Shown here: one piece after another, positions 7,013 to 15,607 of the stretch | Layout: every line of letters begins with the position of its first letter | Position numbering within the stretch: the first letter of the stretch is position 1 | The notes under the pieces: model-generated | The model's input: only the letters and a program-made list of their open reading frames with translations | Told to the model about the DNA's origin: nothing | The model's database searches: none | Made by a program: the position numbers and the translations under genes | Assembly (NCBI RefSeq): GCF_020216065.1 | Contig: NZ_JAIWNA010000001.1 | Coordinates: forward strand, 1,004,505 to 1,068,504 | Length of the DNA stretch: 64,000 nucleotides | Direction of reading: 5' to 3' | From: Nocardia rosealba | Lineage (GTDB): Bacteria > Actinomycetota > Actinomycetes > Mycobacteriales > Mycobacteriaceae

Positions 7013-8248
7013 TCAGCCGAGTGCGTAGAGCCTGCCACCGCGTCGTTCGAAGACGGTGTCGCCGAGCACCGCCGTGCTGATCGGGTCGCCGCGGTAATCG
7101 CTGCGCTGCACCGCGATCCGGGCAACGGTCGTTCCGGTGGCGAAATCCACCGCGAGCATGCCGTCGGTGACGGGGACCAGCAGTCTGCCCGCCATCGACG
7201 CCGGGGTACCGAGCGCGTCGCGCACCGTCCAGGTGGGCTGTAATGTGGCGGCACTCAAGGCGATCAAGGTCTTGCCGGTGAACACGTAGATCGCCGAGCC
7301 GAGCCGGGTCACGGTGATGCGGTCGGTCCACGGTTCGGCCAGCGCGGCGGAGGACACCTCGTTGCCGGTGCCGTCGTGCACGGCGATGCGGGCCGGTTGC
7401 GCGAGACCTGTCGCGGTGGCCGGAGTCGGCGGATAGTAGACGGCGATCTTGGCATCCGACACCGCGATCACCCGCACCTCGGCGGAGTCGGCACCGGGTG
7501 CGGTGAGCAGGCGCGAGCCGTGCTCCTCGGGCGCGGTGGCCTCCTTCGGCGACGGGGCGAGCACCGTCAGCCGGGCGCCCGGATCGTCCGGGCACCGTTC
7601 GATCACCGCCAGCCGCGACGAACTCGACGCGGCAGACCGGAGCTCACATCCGTTGCGCGGCTGGGTATTCGGGTTCACGGGCGCGTCCACGTAGCCGTAC
7701 TCGAGCGTGCGGACCAGATCCGAACGCCACATCTCCAGCCGGTCGGTACCGAGGGCGAGCAGATAGGTGCCGTCGCCGGAAATCCGGATCGCGTCGTCCA
7801 TGTAGCTGCTGCGAGCGATGCTGCGGGCGCCGGTGTCCGCGTCGAGCATGGTGGTCTGGCTGCAACCACGCTGATCGCGGTAGGTCGCGATCACCGACCC
7901 CCACTGCGCCTCCACCCCGCACAGCGGCATGTCCCGCCGGTACCACCACCGCTGCTCACCGGTCACCGGATCGCGACCGCTCACCGTGCCTTCGTCGCCG
8001 GTGACAACCACATTCCCGGCGACGAGCGCCCGCGAACTCGCCGAGTCCGCCGCGTGCCACCGTTCGCGCAGCGTGCCCGGCAACTGCGTCGCGGCCACCA
8101 CGGTCGGTGCGGGGGAGTCTGCGGTGACGGAATCGGTGCCGGTGGCGTCGGCACGCGCCCAGACGATGGCCGCCGCGACCAGGCAGACAACGGCGATCGT
8201 TACGGCGGCGATGACATCGGCACGGGTACGCCGCTCCGGAACAACCAC
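7013..8248 (-). CDS. Membrane-anchored PQQ-like beta-propeller protein (Rv3212-like)
   Basis: This is a 411-residue protein with one N-terminal membrane anchor (about residues 13-32, DVIAAVTIAVVCLVAAAIVW) and an extracytoplasmic domain of repeated Trp/Gly-containing beta strands (GRDPVTGEQRWWYRRD and similar) that fits a PQQ-binding-like beta-propeller. No quinone ligand or catalytic motif is clear. Its position matches mycobacterial Rv3212, beside rhlE. Function is unknown; a structural or ligand-binding role at the cell envelope is likely. Two copies of an intergenic repeat lie just upstream of the start. Confidence 0.75.
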   Translation of the reverse strand: MVVPERRTRADVIAAVTIAVVCLVAAAIVWARADATGTDSVTADSPAPTVVAATQLPGTLRERWHAADSASSRALVAGNVVVTGDEGTVSGRDPVTGEQRWWYRRDMPLCGVEAQWGSVIATYRDQRGCSQTTMLDADTGARSIARSSYMDDAIRISGDGTYLLALGTDRLEMWRSDLVRTLEYGYVDAPVNPNTQPRNGCELRSAASSSSRLAVIERCPDDPGARLTVLAPSPKEATAPEEHGSRLLTAPGADSAEVRVIAVSDAKIAVYYPPTPATATGLAQPARIAVHDGTGNEVSSAALAEPWTDRITVTRLGSAIYVFTGKTLIALSAATLQPTWTVRDALGTPASMAGRLLVPVTDGMLAVDFATGTTVARIAVQRSDYRGDPISTAVLGDTVFERRGGRLYALG

Positions 8249-8269
8249 GCCAGCGACCCTAGCTCATCC

Positions 8270-8377
8270 GCCTCCCCGGGGATTTGGGCCAGGCTCAGGT
8301 GCGGTGAACTTTGCGTCGGCGGCCAGACGAATTCGGTGTGTCGCGGTAGCCCGTACCCGGTGAGTTACCCATGTGCT
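8270..8377 (+). repeat. Dispersed intergenic repeat, copy 1
   Basis: The unit begins CCTCCCCGGGGATTTGGGCC, contains CAGGCTCAGGTGCGGTG and ends in the conserved block CCCGTACCCGGTGAGTTACC followed by CATGTGCT. It is tandem with copy 2 and shared with copies at 12525-12745 and (inverted) 14662-14768. Confidence 0.85.
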
Positions 8378-8385
8378 GGACTGCT

Positions 8386-8489
8386 GCTCCGGGGATTTCG
8401 GCCAGATTCAGGTGCGGTGAGGGTTGCGTCGGCGGCCAGACGGGGTAGCGGGTCACCCTAGCCCGTCCCCGGTGAGTTACCCATGTGCT
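8386..8489 (+). repeat. Dispersed intergenic repeat, copy 2
   Basis: This is a direct tandem neighbour of copy 1, with the same GGCCAGATTCAGGTGCGGTG and GTGAGTTACCCATGTGCT blocks and a nearly identical middle (TTGCGTCGGCGGCCAGACG). Confidence 0.85.
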
Positions 8490-8532
8490 TGCCTGCTGAA
8501 GGTAGTGGGCACTTATGCCGGGTCAGTACGCG

Positions 8533-8564
8533 AACGGCCCGCCATCTGGTGATGACGGGCCGTT
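8533..8564 (-). terminator. Terminator hairpin downstream of rhlE
   Basis: AACGGCCCG and CGGGCCGTT form a 9-bp stem with a 14-nt loop, 20 nt beyond the rhlE stop. The T tract is weak. Confidence 0.6.
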
Positions 8565-8584
8565 TCGGGTGGTGCTGGGTGCGG

Positions 8585-10321
8585 TCAGGCGTCGACGGTT
8601 ACCTGAGTATCGGCGGTGGTGTCCGCGGGCTTGCGACGGCGGCGGCGGCGAGCGGGCTTGGGCTCGGCGTCGGAATCGGTCGCCTCGGCGGGGGTCGAAT
8701 CGGCCGCAGCCGACTCGGTGGTGGCCGATTCGGTCGGTGTCGACTCGGTGGGCGCCGAATCAGTGGCCGACTCGGTGGTCGCGTCGGTGCCCTCGGCGGG
8801 CTTGCGGCGGCGACGGCGGCGGCGGGCGGGCTTGTCGCCTTCGGCGGTGTCGCCGGCCTCCGACGATTCCTCGGTGCTGGTCTCCGAAGCGGTCGTCTCG
8901 GCGGACTCGGCCTTGCCGCCACGGGTGCGGCGACGGCTGCGCGTGGTCTTGGGGCGCTCGGTGCGCTCCACGACGACCGCGTCCTCGTCGCGCTCCGGCT
9001 TCGGCTTGCGGACCACACCGGTGATGCCCTCGGGGATGCCGAGGTCGGAATACAGGTGCGGCGAGCGCGAGTACGTCTCGGCGGGGTCGGCCATGTTCAG
9101 GCCGAGCGCCTTGTTGATCGACTCCCAGCGGTGCAGCTCGTCCCAGTCGATCAGGGTGATCGCCACGCCGGTGCGACCCGCGCGACCGGTGCGCCCGATG
9201 CGGTGGACGTAGGTCTTCTCGTCCTCGGGGCACTGGTAGTTGATGACGTGGGTGACGTCGTCGATGTCGATACCGCGCGCGGCGACATCGGTGGCGACCA
9301 GCACATCGATGGTGCCGTTGCGGAACTTGTTGAGCGCCTTCTCCCGGGCCACCTGGTTCAGGTCGCCGTGCACGGCGCCGACAGCGAACCCGCGCTCGGC
9401 CAGATCGTCGGCCACCTTCTGCGCGGTGCGCTTGGTGCGGGTGAAGATCATCGTCGCGCCACGGGACTCGGCCTGCAGCACGCGGGCGACCAGTTCGGCC
9501 TTGTCCATCGCGTGCGCGCGGTAGACGAACTGCTTGGTGCGGTCGTGCACCGCGGAATCGTTGGCCAGTTCGGCGCGGATGTGCGTCGGCTTGGTCAGGA
9601 AGGTGCGGGCGAGAGTGATGATCGGCCCGGGCATGGTCGCCGAGAACAGCATCGTCTGACGCTTGTCGGGCACCATCGTGAGGATGCGCTCGATATCGGG
9701 CAGGAAGCCCAGGTCGAGCATCTCGTCGGCCTCGTCGAGGACGAGCACGCCGATCTTGCCGAGGATCAGATGGTTCTGGTTCGCCAGGTCCAGTAGTCGA
9801 CCGGGGGTGCCGACGACCACGTCGACGCCCTTGTTCAGGTCGGCGATCTGGGAGTCGTAGGGGCGGCCACCGTAGATGGCGGCGACCTTAAGCGGGCCCT
9901 GGTGGTTGGTCAGGTACTTGCTCGCGTTCTCCAGGTCCTTGGTCACCTGGATGCACAGTTCGCGCGTGGGCACGATGACCAGCGCGCGCGGCGTGCCGTC
10001 CAGCGGGGTGGTCCCGGTGTCGGCGGTCGCGATGCGGTGCAGCAACGGCACACCGAAACCGAAGGTTTTACCCATACCGGTGCGGGCCTGGCCGATGAGA
10101 TCCTCGCCGGCCAGTGCCAGCGGCAGGGTGAGTTCCTGGATCGCGAAGGTGCGTTCGATACCGATCTCGCCGAGTGCGCGCACAATTTCGGAGCGCACCC
10201 CCAATTCGGCGAAACTCGGCGGCGTGTGGGTGTCGTCCAGTTCGGCCGTCAGCAGGGTGTCGGCCACACCGGGTTCCTGTTCGACAGTGATCTTGCTCAG
10301 GGTTCGTGCCTTCCTCGTCAT
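8585..10321 (-). CDS. rhlE: DEAD-box RNA helicase RhlE
   Basis: This 578-residue ATP-dependent RNA helicase is expected to act in ribosome assembly and RNA turnover. Motifs run in order: Q motif (GIERTFAIQELTLP), motif I (QARTGMGKT), Ia (VPTRELCIQV), II (VLDEADEMLDLGFLP), III (FSATMPG), and the C-terminal lobe with TDVAARGIDI and HRIGRTGR. The last 170 residues are low-complexity, alternating RRRRRRRK clusters with Ser/Thr/Glu/Ala runs, a probable RNA-binding tail. ATG 10321 (M-T-R-K-A-R) is preferred over the longer frame to 10435. Syntenic with Rv3211. Confidence 0.92.
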   Translation of the reverse strand: MTRKARTLSKITVEQEPGVADTLLTAELDDTHTPPSFAELGVRSEIVRALGEIGIERTFAIQELTLPLALAGEDLIGQARTGMGKTFGFGVPLLHRIATADTGTTPLDGTPRALVIVPTRELCIQVTKDLENASKYLTNHQGPLKVAAIYGGRPYDSQIADLNKGVDVVVGTPGRLLDLANQNHLILGKIGVLVLDEADEMLDLGFLPDIERILTMVPDKRQTMLFSATMPGPIITLARTFLTKPTHIRAELANDSAVHDRTKQFVYRAHAMDKAELVARVLQAESRGATMIFTRTKRTAQKVADDLAERGFAVGAVHGDLNQVAREKALNKFRNGTIDVLVATDVAARGIDIDDVTHVINYQCPEDEKTYVHRIGRTGRAGRTGVAITLIDWDELHRWESINKALGLNMADPAETYSRSPHLYSDLGIPEGITGVVRKPKPERDEDAVVVERTERPKTTRSRRRTRGGKAESAETTASETSTEESSEAGDTAEGDKPARRRRRRRKPAEGTDATTESATDSAPTESTPTESATTESAAADSTPAEATDSDAEPKPARRRRRRKPADTTADTQVTVDA

Positions 10322-10751
10322 TGCATCTCGCACGCACGAGGTGGGGCGGGCCGGTCGGCCCGCGACGACCACATATCCGCCTGTGATACTCGCCGGGCCA
10401 GCGCCGATCGCGTCTGCGTCATCGGCGCGGCACATCGGTGATACGGATTCGGTGCGCGCACATTTTCCTGGTCAACGCTGCCGGGTGGCGCTGTGCGCCG
10501 TGGTGTGACGCGCCCGCGAAGTGTGCCGGGGCTACGAAACTAGCGTTGTCCACAGTGATTGTAGCGTGATATTCTGCGCAATCCGAATTTCACGCCGTTC
10601 GGGTGTCGTACGAAAAACGAAATCGCCGCCGGTCACACCCGCATACACGGTGCGTCGCAGTGCAATTCACCGTTTCCGGTTTTCGCGCGTGTCGCGGATG
10701 TAATAGAGGTCACTGTAACCGGCGGTACCGGGATGTGAGAGATTTCTTGTC
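10322..10751. other. Long intergenic region between rhlE and the hydrolase gene
   Basis: This 430-bp divergent region has no convincing gene; its short frames lack family features. It is locally less GC-rich from about 10540 to 10710. It should hold the rhlE promoter and leader (helicase genes often have long cold-responsive leaders) and the promoter of the hydrolase gene. Confidence 0.6.
10546..10575 (+). promoter_or_regulatory. Candidate sigma-A promoter toward the hydrolase gene
   Basis: TTGTCC and TATTCT are separated by 18 nt. A start near 10582 would leave a leader of about 170 nt before GTG 10752. The motif match is moderate. Confidence 0.35.
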
Positions 10752-11804
10752 GTGAGCATCACCGACACCGTCACCACCGCCGCGCGTAACGCCTGGGCGC
10801 TGAGCTTCGGCGCGGGCATCGAGGCGCCCGACCCCGCGCCCTCGACCGTGCTCTGGGACGAACCGCACCGCTTGCTGCGTCGCTACGGCACCGAAAGCGA
10901 CTCCGCCACAACCGATTCCGCGGTGCTGCTGATTCCGCCGCTCGCGGCGCCCGCCACCTGTTACGACCTGCGCCCCGACCAGAGCCTGGTTCGCCACCTG
11001 GTGTCCACCGGCCGCCCCACCTACCTCATCGATTACGGCGACATCGGCTTCGCCGATCGCCGGATGGGTTTCGAGGACTGGGTCACCGACATCCTGCCCG
11101 AGGCGATCCGCCGGGTCAGCGCCGATCGCGGTGGCGCGCCCGTCGACCTCGTCGGCTGGTCGATCGGCGGCATTTTCGCCCTGCTCACCACCGCCGCCAA
11201 CGCCGATCTGCCGATCCGTTCGGTCACCGGCGTCGGCCCGCCGCTCGATTACGACAAGATGCTCGGCATGCCGCAGGTGCGCGCGGTCGCCCGGATCACC
11301 GGCGGCAAGGCGGTCACCAACGTGGTGCGGGCCGTCGGCGGTATCCCCGCGCCGCTGACGAAATTCGCCTACCGGGTGGCGGCGTTCGACCGCGAACTGG
11401 CGCGGCCGATGTTCATCGCGGGCAATATCGCGCGCACCGAGACGCTGGCCAGAATGGAATCCATCGATCGGTTCCAGGCCGCCATGCCCGGCTACCCCGG
11501 CCGCTTCTACGGGCAGCTGTGGGGCCGGTTCATCCTGGCCAACGACATCGGCAAGGGCCGGGTGCACCTGCGCGACCTCACCATCGACCTCGCCGAGGTG
11601 CGGGTGCCGGTACTGCTGTTCGGCGGCACCGCCGACGTCATCACGCCGAAGGCCGCTGTCGAGGCGGGTTTGCGCACGCTCACCGGGTCGCCCTCGGTGA
11701 CCTACGAGGTCGTTCCGGGCAGCCACCTCGGCATTCTCACCGGACCACAGGCCCGCGACACCACCTGGACGCATCTGGACAAATTCCTGGCCGATCGCGA
11801 CTGA
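10752..11804 (+). CDS. Alpha/beta hydrolase related to PHA synthase subunit PhaC
   Basis: This is a 350-residue alpha/beta-hydrolase-fold protein. The nucleophile elbow is GWSIGG with Ser near residue 137 rather than the GxCxG of true polyhydroxyalkanoate synthases; a candidate acid is in VLLFGGTADVITP and the histidine in VPGSHLGIL. The layout (LIPPLAAPATCYDLRPDQSLVRHL, FEDWVTDILP) is that of PhaC-like lipases/acyltransferases common in mycolic-acid bacteria. The substrate is unknown. No gene I recall occupies this place in the mycobacterial block, so it may be a lineage-specific addition. It ends 28 nt before the ferritin-like gene. Confidence 0.7.
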   Translation: MSITDTVTTAARNAWALSFGAGIEAPDPAPSTVLWDEPHRLLRRYGTESDSATTDSAVLLIPPLAAPATCYDLRPDQSLVRHLVSTGRPTYLIDYGDIGFADRRMGFEDWVTDILPEAIRRVSADRGGAPVDLVGWSIGGIFALLTTAANADLPIRSVTGVGPPLDYDKMLGMPQVRAVARITGGKAVTNVVRAVGGIPAPLTKFAYRVAAFDRELARPMFIAGNIARTETLARMESIDRFQAAMPGYPGRFYGQLWGRFILANDIGKGRVHLRDLTIDLAEVRVPVLLFGGTADVITPKAAVEAGLRTLTGSPSVTYEVVPGSHLGILTGPQARDTTWTHLDKFLADRD

Positions 11805-11818
11805 TCCGCGATCGCGAC

Positions 11819-11824
11819 TACGAT
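11819..11824 (+). promoter_or_regulatory. -10 element of a leaderless promoter
   Basis: TACGAT lies 8 nt before ATG 11833. Confidence 0.55.
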
Positions 11825-11832
11825 TGGTGGTC

Positions 11833-12522
11833 ATGGGAGCCCAGACCTCTGCCGCGCCGGAAGTTTTCTCGACCGCACCGCTGTCCGCCGACCACCCGGG
11901 GGTGACCGAGCTGTTCGCGGTCCTCGCCTACGGCGAGCTGTCCGCGTTCTATCGGCTCGCCGAGGAAGCCAAGCTCGCGCCGTCGGTGCGCGGGCGGGTG
12001 GCGGTGGCCAAGATGGCGGCCGCGGAGCTGGCGCACTTCGAGGCGCTCGAGGCGGCGCTCGGCGCGCGCGGGGTGGACACCGAGCGGGCGATGGACCAGT
12101 ACCAGGGCGCGCTGGACTCCTACCACGCCTCCACCGACCCGTCGACGTGGCTCGAGTCGATGGTGAAGTTCTACGTAGGTGACGGCCTGGCCGCCGACTT
12201 CTACACCGAGATCGCCGGCGCGCTCCCCGCCGAGGTCGCCGATGTGGTGCGCGACGTGCTCGCCGAGACCGGGCACTCGCAGTTCGTGGTCGAGGAGGTC
12301 CGCAACGCGGTCACCGCCAGCCGGTCCGAGCGCGATCGACTCACCCTGTGGGGTCGCAGGCTGCTCGGTGAGGCGATCACCCAGGCGCAGTACGTGATGG
12401 CTCAGCGCGACGAACTGGCCGAACTGGTGCTGGCCGCCACGGGCGACCTCAACGGCATCGTCTCCCTGTTCGACCGCATGCAGGAGCGCCACGCCGCCCG
12501 CATGGCCCAACTAGGGCTCTGA
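11833..12522 (+). CDS. Ferritin-like fold protein (Rv3210c-like)
   Basis: This is a 229-residue helical protein with the spacing of a ferritin-like/MiaE-type four-helix bundle: helix-borne acidic residues in LAYGELSAFYRLAEEAKL, MAAAELAHFEALEAAL, YTEIAGALP and ETGHSQFVVEEV could form a di-metal site. No biochemical role is known to me. It is syntenic with mycobacterial Rv3210c between rhlE and TB9.4. ATG 11833 is chosen because a -10 hexamer lies 8 nt upstream; the frame's earlier GTG codons overlap that element. The intergenic repeat starts 3 nt after the stop. Confidence 0.75.
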   Translation: MGAQTSAAPEVFSTAPLSADHPGVTELFAVLAYGELSAFYRLAEEAKLAPSVRGRVAVAKMAAAELAHFEALEAALGARGVDTERAMDQYQGALDSYHASTDPSTWLESMVKFYVGDGLAADFYTEIAGALPAEVADVVRDVLAETGHSQFVVEEVRNAVTASRSERDRLTLWGRRLLGEAITQAQYVMAQRDELAELVLAATGDLNGIVSLFDRMQERHAARMAQLGL

Positions 12523-12524
12523 CC

Positions 12525-12632
12525 GCCTCCCCGCGACTTTTGGCCAGACTCAGGTGCGGGGGGAGTTGTGGAGGCGGCAAGCTTTCCGGACGTGGCTGGG
12601 TTAGCCCGTACCCGGTGAGTTACCCATGTGCT
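12525..12632 (+). repeat. Dispersed intergenic repeat, copy 3
   Basis: Begins GCCTCCCCGCGACTTTTGG, contains CCAGACTCAGGTGCGG and ends CCCGTACCCGGTGAGTTACC followed by CATGTGCT. It starts directly after the ferritin-like gene and is tandem with copy 4. Confidence 0.88.
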
Positions 12633-12637
12633 CACCT

Positions 12638-12745
12638 GCCTCTCCGCGACCTTGGCCAGACTCGGGCGCGGGGAGACCTGGGGACGCGGCGAGCTTGTGG
12701 GAAGTGGCTGGGTTAGCTCGTGCCCCGGTGAGTTACCCATGTTCT
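12638..12745 (+). repeat. Dispersed intergenic repeat, copy 4
   Basis: Begins GCCTCTCCGCGACCTTGG, contains CCAGACTCGGGCGCGGGGAG and ends GGTGAGTTACCCATGTTCTT. The middle block GAAGTGGCTGGGTTAGC is shared with copy 3. Confidence 0.88.
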
Positions 12746-12756
12746 TGCCGGATCTG

Positions 12757-13614
12757 TCAGCCGTTTGCTGCTTGGGGGTGGATCAGGCGTAGTTCCGGTG
12801 CGCGGGCGGCGGTTTCGCGGGGGAGCCAGATGACGATCTGCTGATCGTTCTCGGCGGACAGTGTCTGCACGGTGAAGGTGAGGGTGCCTCGGGTGGGGTG
12901 TTCGAGGCCGAGCAGGCTCGGTAGGTTCTCGGCGAGGCGGTGTGGTTGCCAGCGGCGGGCGAATTCCGGTTCGGTGGTGAGGAATTCGATGGTGGAGGCG
13001 ATGCTCTCGTCTTCGGGGCGGCGCAGTCTCGTGCGGGCCAGCTGATCGGCGAGGAGGTCGGCGTATTGCGGCCAGTCGGTGATGGTGGTGCGCGCCAGTG
13101 GATGTCGGAACGCCCAGACGGCCAGGTTCACTTGCTCGGGATCGTCGAGCAGGCCGAGCGGGGCGACGAGGTCCTCCCAGGAGTCGTTCCACGCGAGCAC
13201 ATTCGCGCGCGGGCCCAGGGCGAAGGCGGGGGTGGGGGTGAGGGCGTCGAGCACGGCGGTGAGCGCGGGCGGCACCTGATCGAGCTTCGGGTCGAAAGCC
13301 GTACTGGGGCAGCGCGCTTCCTTGCTGGTGGTCAGTGCCAGCCAGCCGAAATGGGCGCGTTCGGTGTCGTTGAAGCGCAAGGCGGTGGCCAGGGCGTCGA
13401 CCACGGCTGGGGAGGGATTGCTGTCGCGGCCCTGTTCGAGCCGGGCCAGGTAGTCCGCGCTCACGCCTGCCAGCACCGCGACCTCCTCGCGGCGCAGTCC
13501 CGGTGTGCGCCGACGACCGCCGCCGGGCAGGCCAACGTCTTCGGGGCGCAGTTCCGCGCGCCGGGCGATGAGCAGTTCGGCGAAGGTCGAGCGGGCTCCA
13601 AGCTGGTCGGGCAT
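12757..13614 (-). CDS. XRE-type HTH regulator with MmyB-like ligand domain
   Basis: This is a 285-residue transcription factor. An N-terminal helix-turn-helix (LRREEVAVLAGVSADYLARLEQGR, about residues 37-60) is followed by an MmyB-type PAS-like ligand-binding domain (ALTPTPAFALGPRANVLAWNDSW, AVWAFRHPLARTTITDWPQYADLLADQLARTR). Such proteins often repress a divergent small-molecule-responsive gene and may sense fatty acids. The divergent yceI gene 100 nt away is the likely target. The pair is absent from the mycobacterial gene order as I recall it. Confidence 0.87.
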   Translation of the reverse strand: MPDQLGARSTFAELLIARRAELRPEDVGLPGGGRRRTPGLRREEVAVLAGVSADYLARLEQGRDSNPSPAVVDALATALRFNDTERAHFGWLALTTSKEARCPSTAFDPKLDQVPPALTAVLDALTPTPAFALGPRANVLAWNDSWEDLVAPLGLLDDPEQVNLAVWAFRHPLARTTITDWPQYADLLADQLARTRLRRPEDESIASTIEFLTTEPEFARRWQPHRLAENLPSLLGLEHPTRGTLTFTVQTLSAENDQQIVIWLPRETAARAPELRLIHPQAANG

Positions 13615-13687
13615 TGCTCCATCCTCCCTGGTCCTGGCTCCGACAGCCTGGCCCTGACAGGTCCAGGATAACGGCGGTCTGGTTAAC

Positions 13688-13699
13688 GGACCACGGTCC
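13688..13699. promoter_or_regulatory. Candidate operator between the XRE regulator and yceI
   Basis: The inverted repeat GGACC-AC-GGTCC lies 15 nt before the yceI ATG in the divergent region, next to TGGTTAACGGACCA, which is also partly symmetric. Assignment to the regulator is by position only. Confidence 0.35.
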
Positions 13700-13714
13700 G
13701 GTCAGGCTGGACGC

Positions 13715-14248
13715 ATGACTTCTTCGACACAGACACAGCAGCTGAAGGCCGGATCCTGGACGCTGGACCGCAGCCATTCCTCGGTTTCGTTCACCGTTCG
13801 CCACCTCGGCATCGCCAAGGTGCGCGGCGGCTTCACCCGGTTCGAGACCGAGTTCGTGGTCGACGAATCCGGTGCCGCCACCATCGGCGCGACCATCGAC
13901 CTCGACTCCTTCGACACCGGCAACGCCGACCGCGACGCCCATGTGCGCAACGCCGACTTCCTCGATGTCGCCAACCGTCCGACCCTGAGCTTCCGCGCCA
14001 CCGAACCGGTCCGCATCGCCGAGACCTTCACCGTCACCGGCGAGGCCACCCTCGGCACCGTCACCAAGCCGCTCACCCTCGAGGTGGAGTGGGGCGGCGT
14101 CGGCGACTTCCCCGACGGCTCGCGCCATGCCGGCTTCTCCGCGACCGGTGCCATCAAGCGCACCGATTTCGGTGTCGGCGGCCCCATGCCGGGCATGCTG
14201 TCGGACACCGTCAAGATCGAACTCGAGATCGAGCTCGTCGAACCCTGA
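13715..14248 (+). CDS. YceI family lipid-binding lipocalin-like protein
   Basis: This is a 177-residue YceI-fold beta-barrel protein, a family that binds polyisoprenoids or other lipids. The start SWTLDRSHSSVSFTVRHLGIAKVRGGF is the diagnostic N-terminal strand pattern, followed by the paired NADRDAHVRNADFLDVANRP and TLGTVTKPLTLEVEW blocks. No signal peptide is present, so it is probably cytoplasmic. It is likely regulated by the divergent XRE protein. Confidence 0.9.
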   Translation: MTSSTQTQQLKAGSWTLDRSHSSVSFTVRHLGIAKVRGGFTRFETEFVVDESGAATIGATIDLDSFDTGNADRDAHVRNADFLDVANRPTLSFRATEPVRIAETFTVTGEATLGTVTKPLTLEVEWGGVGDFPDGSRHAGFSATGAIKRTDFGVGGPMPGMLSDTVKIELEIELVEP

Positions 14249-14352
14249 TCCCCGCTCGTTCGCTCACAGCGCAGGCGGGTGTGTCACCGGGGTCGGGTGG
14301 CTGCATTAGCCTGAAGAGGACAACACAGGACTCTTACGTTCGGAGGTTGGCC

Positions 14353-14580
14353 GTGGAGGTCAAGATCGGTATTTCGGATAGCCCTCGGGAGCTCGTCATC
14401 AACAGCTCGCAGAGCCCTGACGAGATCGAGGCGCTGGTGACCGATGCCCTCAGCGGCTCCGGTGGCGTCGTCAAGCTCACCGACGACAAGAACCGCAAGT
14501 TCCTGATCCAGGCCGCGAAGGTCGCCTACGTGGAGATCGGTTCCCCGGCCGTCGGCCGCGTCGGCTTCGCCACCGTGTAA
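14353..14580 (+). CDS. DUF3107 protein, TB9.4-like
   Basis: This 75-residue small protein begins VEVKIGISDSPRELV and ends AAKVAYVEIGSPAVGRVGF, close to what I recall of mycobacterial TB9.4 (Rv3208A). Its function is unknown; a small alpha/beta fold is likely. GTG 14353 is preceded by CGGAGG at 14341-14346. It lies opposite the TetR gene as in mycobacteria and ends in a very strong terminator. Confidence 0.88.
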   Translation: MEVKIGISDSPRELVINSSQSPDEIEALVTDALSGSGGVVKLTDDKNRKFLIQAAKVAYVEIGSPAVGRVGFATV

Positions 14581-14592
14581 GACGCGAAACAC

Positions 14593-14629
14593 GAATGGGC
14601 CCGCCTTCACACCGAAGGCGGGCCCATTC
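14593..14629 (+). terminator. Terminator after the DUF3107 gene
   Basis: GAATGGGCCCGCCTTC and GAAGGCGGGCCCATTC form a 16-bp perfect stem with a 5-nt loop. Confidence 0.85.
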
Positions 14630-14661
14630 TTGTCACGGACGAGACAACTGATTTCGTCAGT

Positions 14662-15433
<772 letters not shown>

Positions 15434-15607
15434 CTACACCAGGCAGGCGAATGTGCGCCCGATGTCCCACGAACGATACTCGCACAGTGTTCCCCCGGAG
15501 TATCGCCTACGGAAATGTAGTACCAGGCGGGAACGTTCGCCGGGCCGTAACCGGCGGATCTTCCCCGGCCACCCGCGTCACCGATTTGGCCACTGTGAGA
15601 ATCTGGT

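Noticed and set aside
8250-8584. Insertion sequence remnant
   Set aside because: The 8270-8489 repeats have no terminal inverted repeats that I could define, no target duplication and no transposase fragment in any frame.
10521-10703. 60-residue plus-strand frame upstream of the alpha/beta hydrolase
   Set aside because: Codon use differs from neighbouring genes, there is no ribosome site, and the peptide has no recognisable features; it lies in a promoter-like, less GC-rich stretch.
10752-11804. True polyhydroxyalkanoate synthase
   Set aside because: The active-site Cys of PHA synthases (GxCxG) is replaced by Ser (GWSIGG), and no phaA, phaB or phasin gene is nearby.
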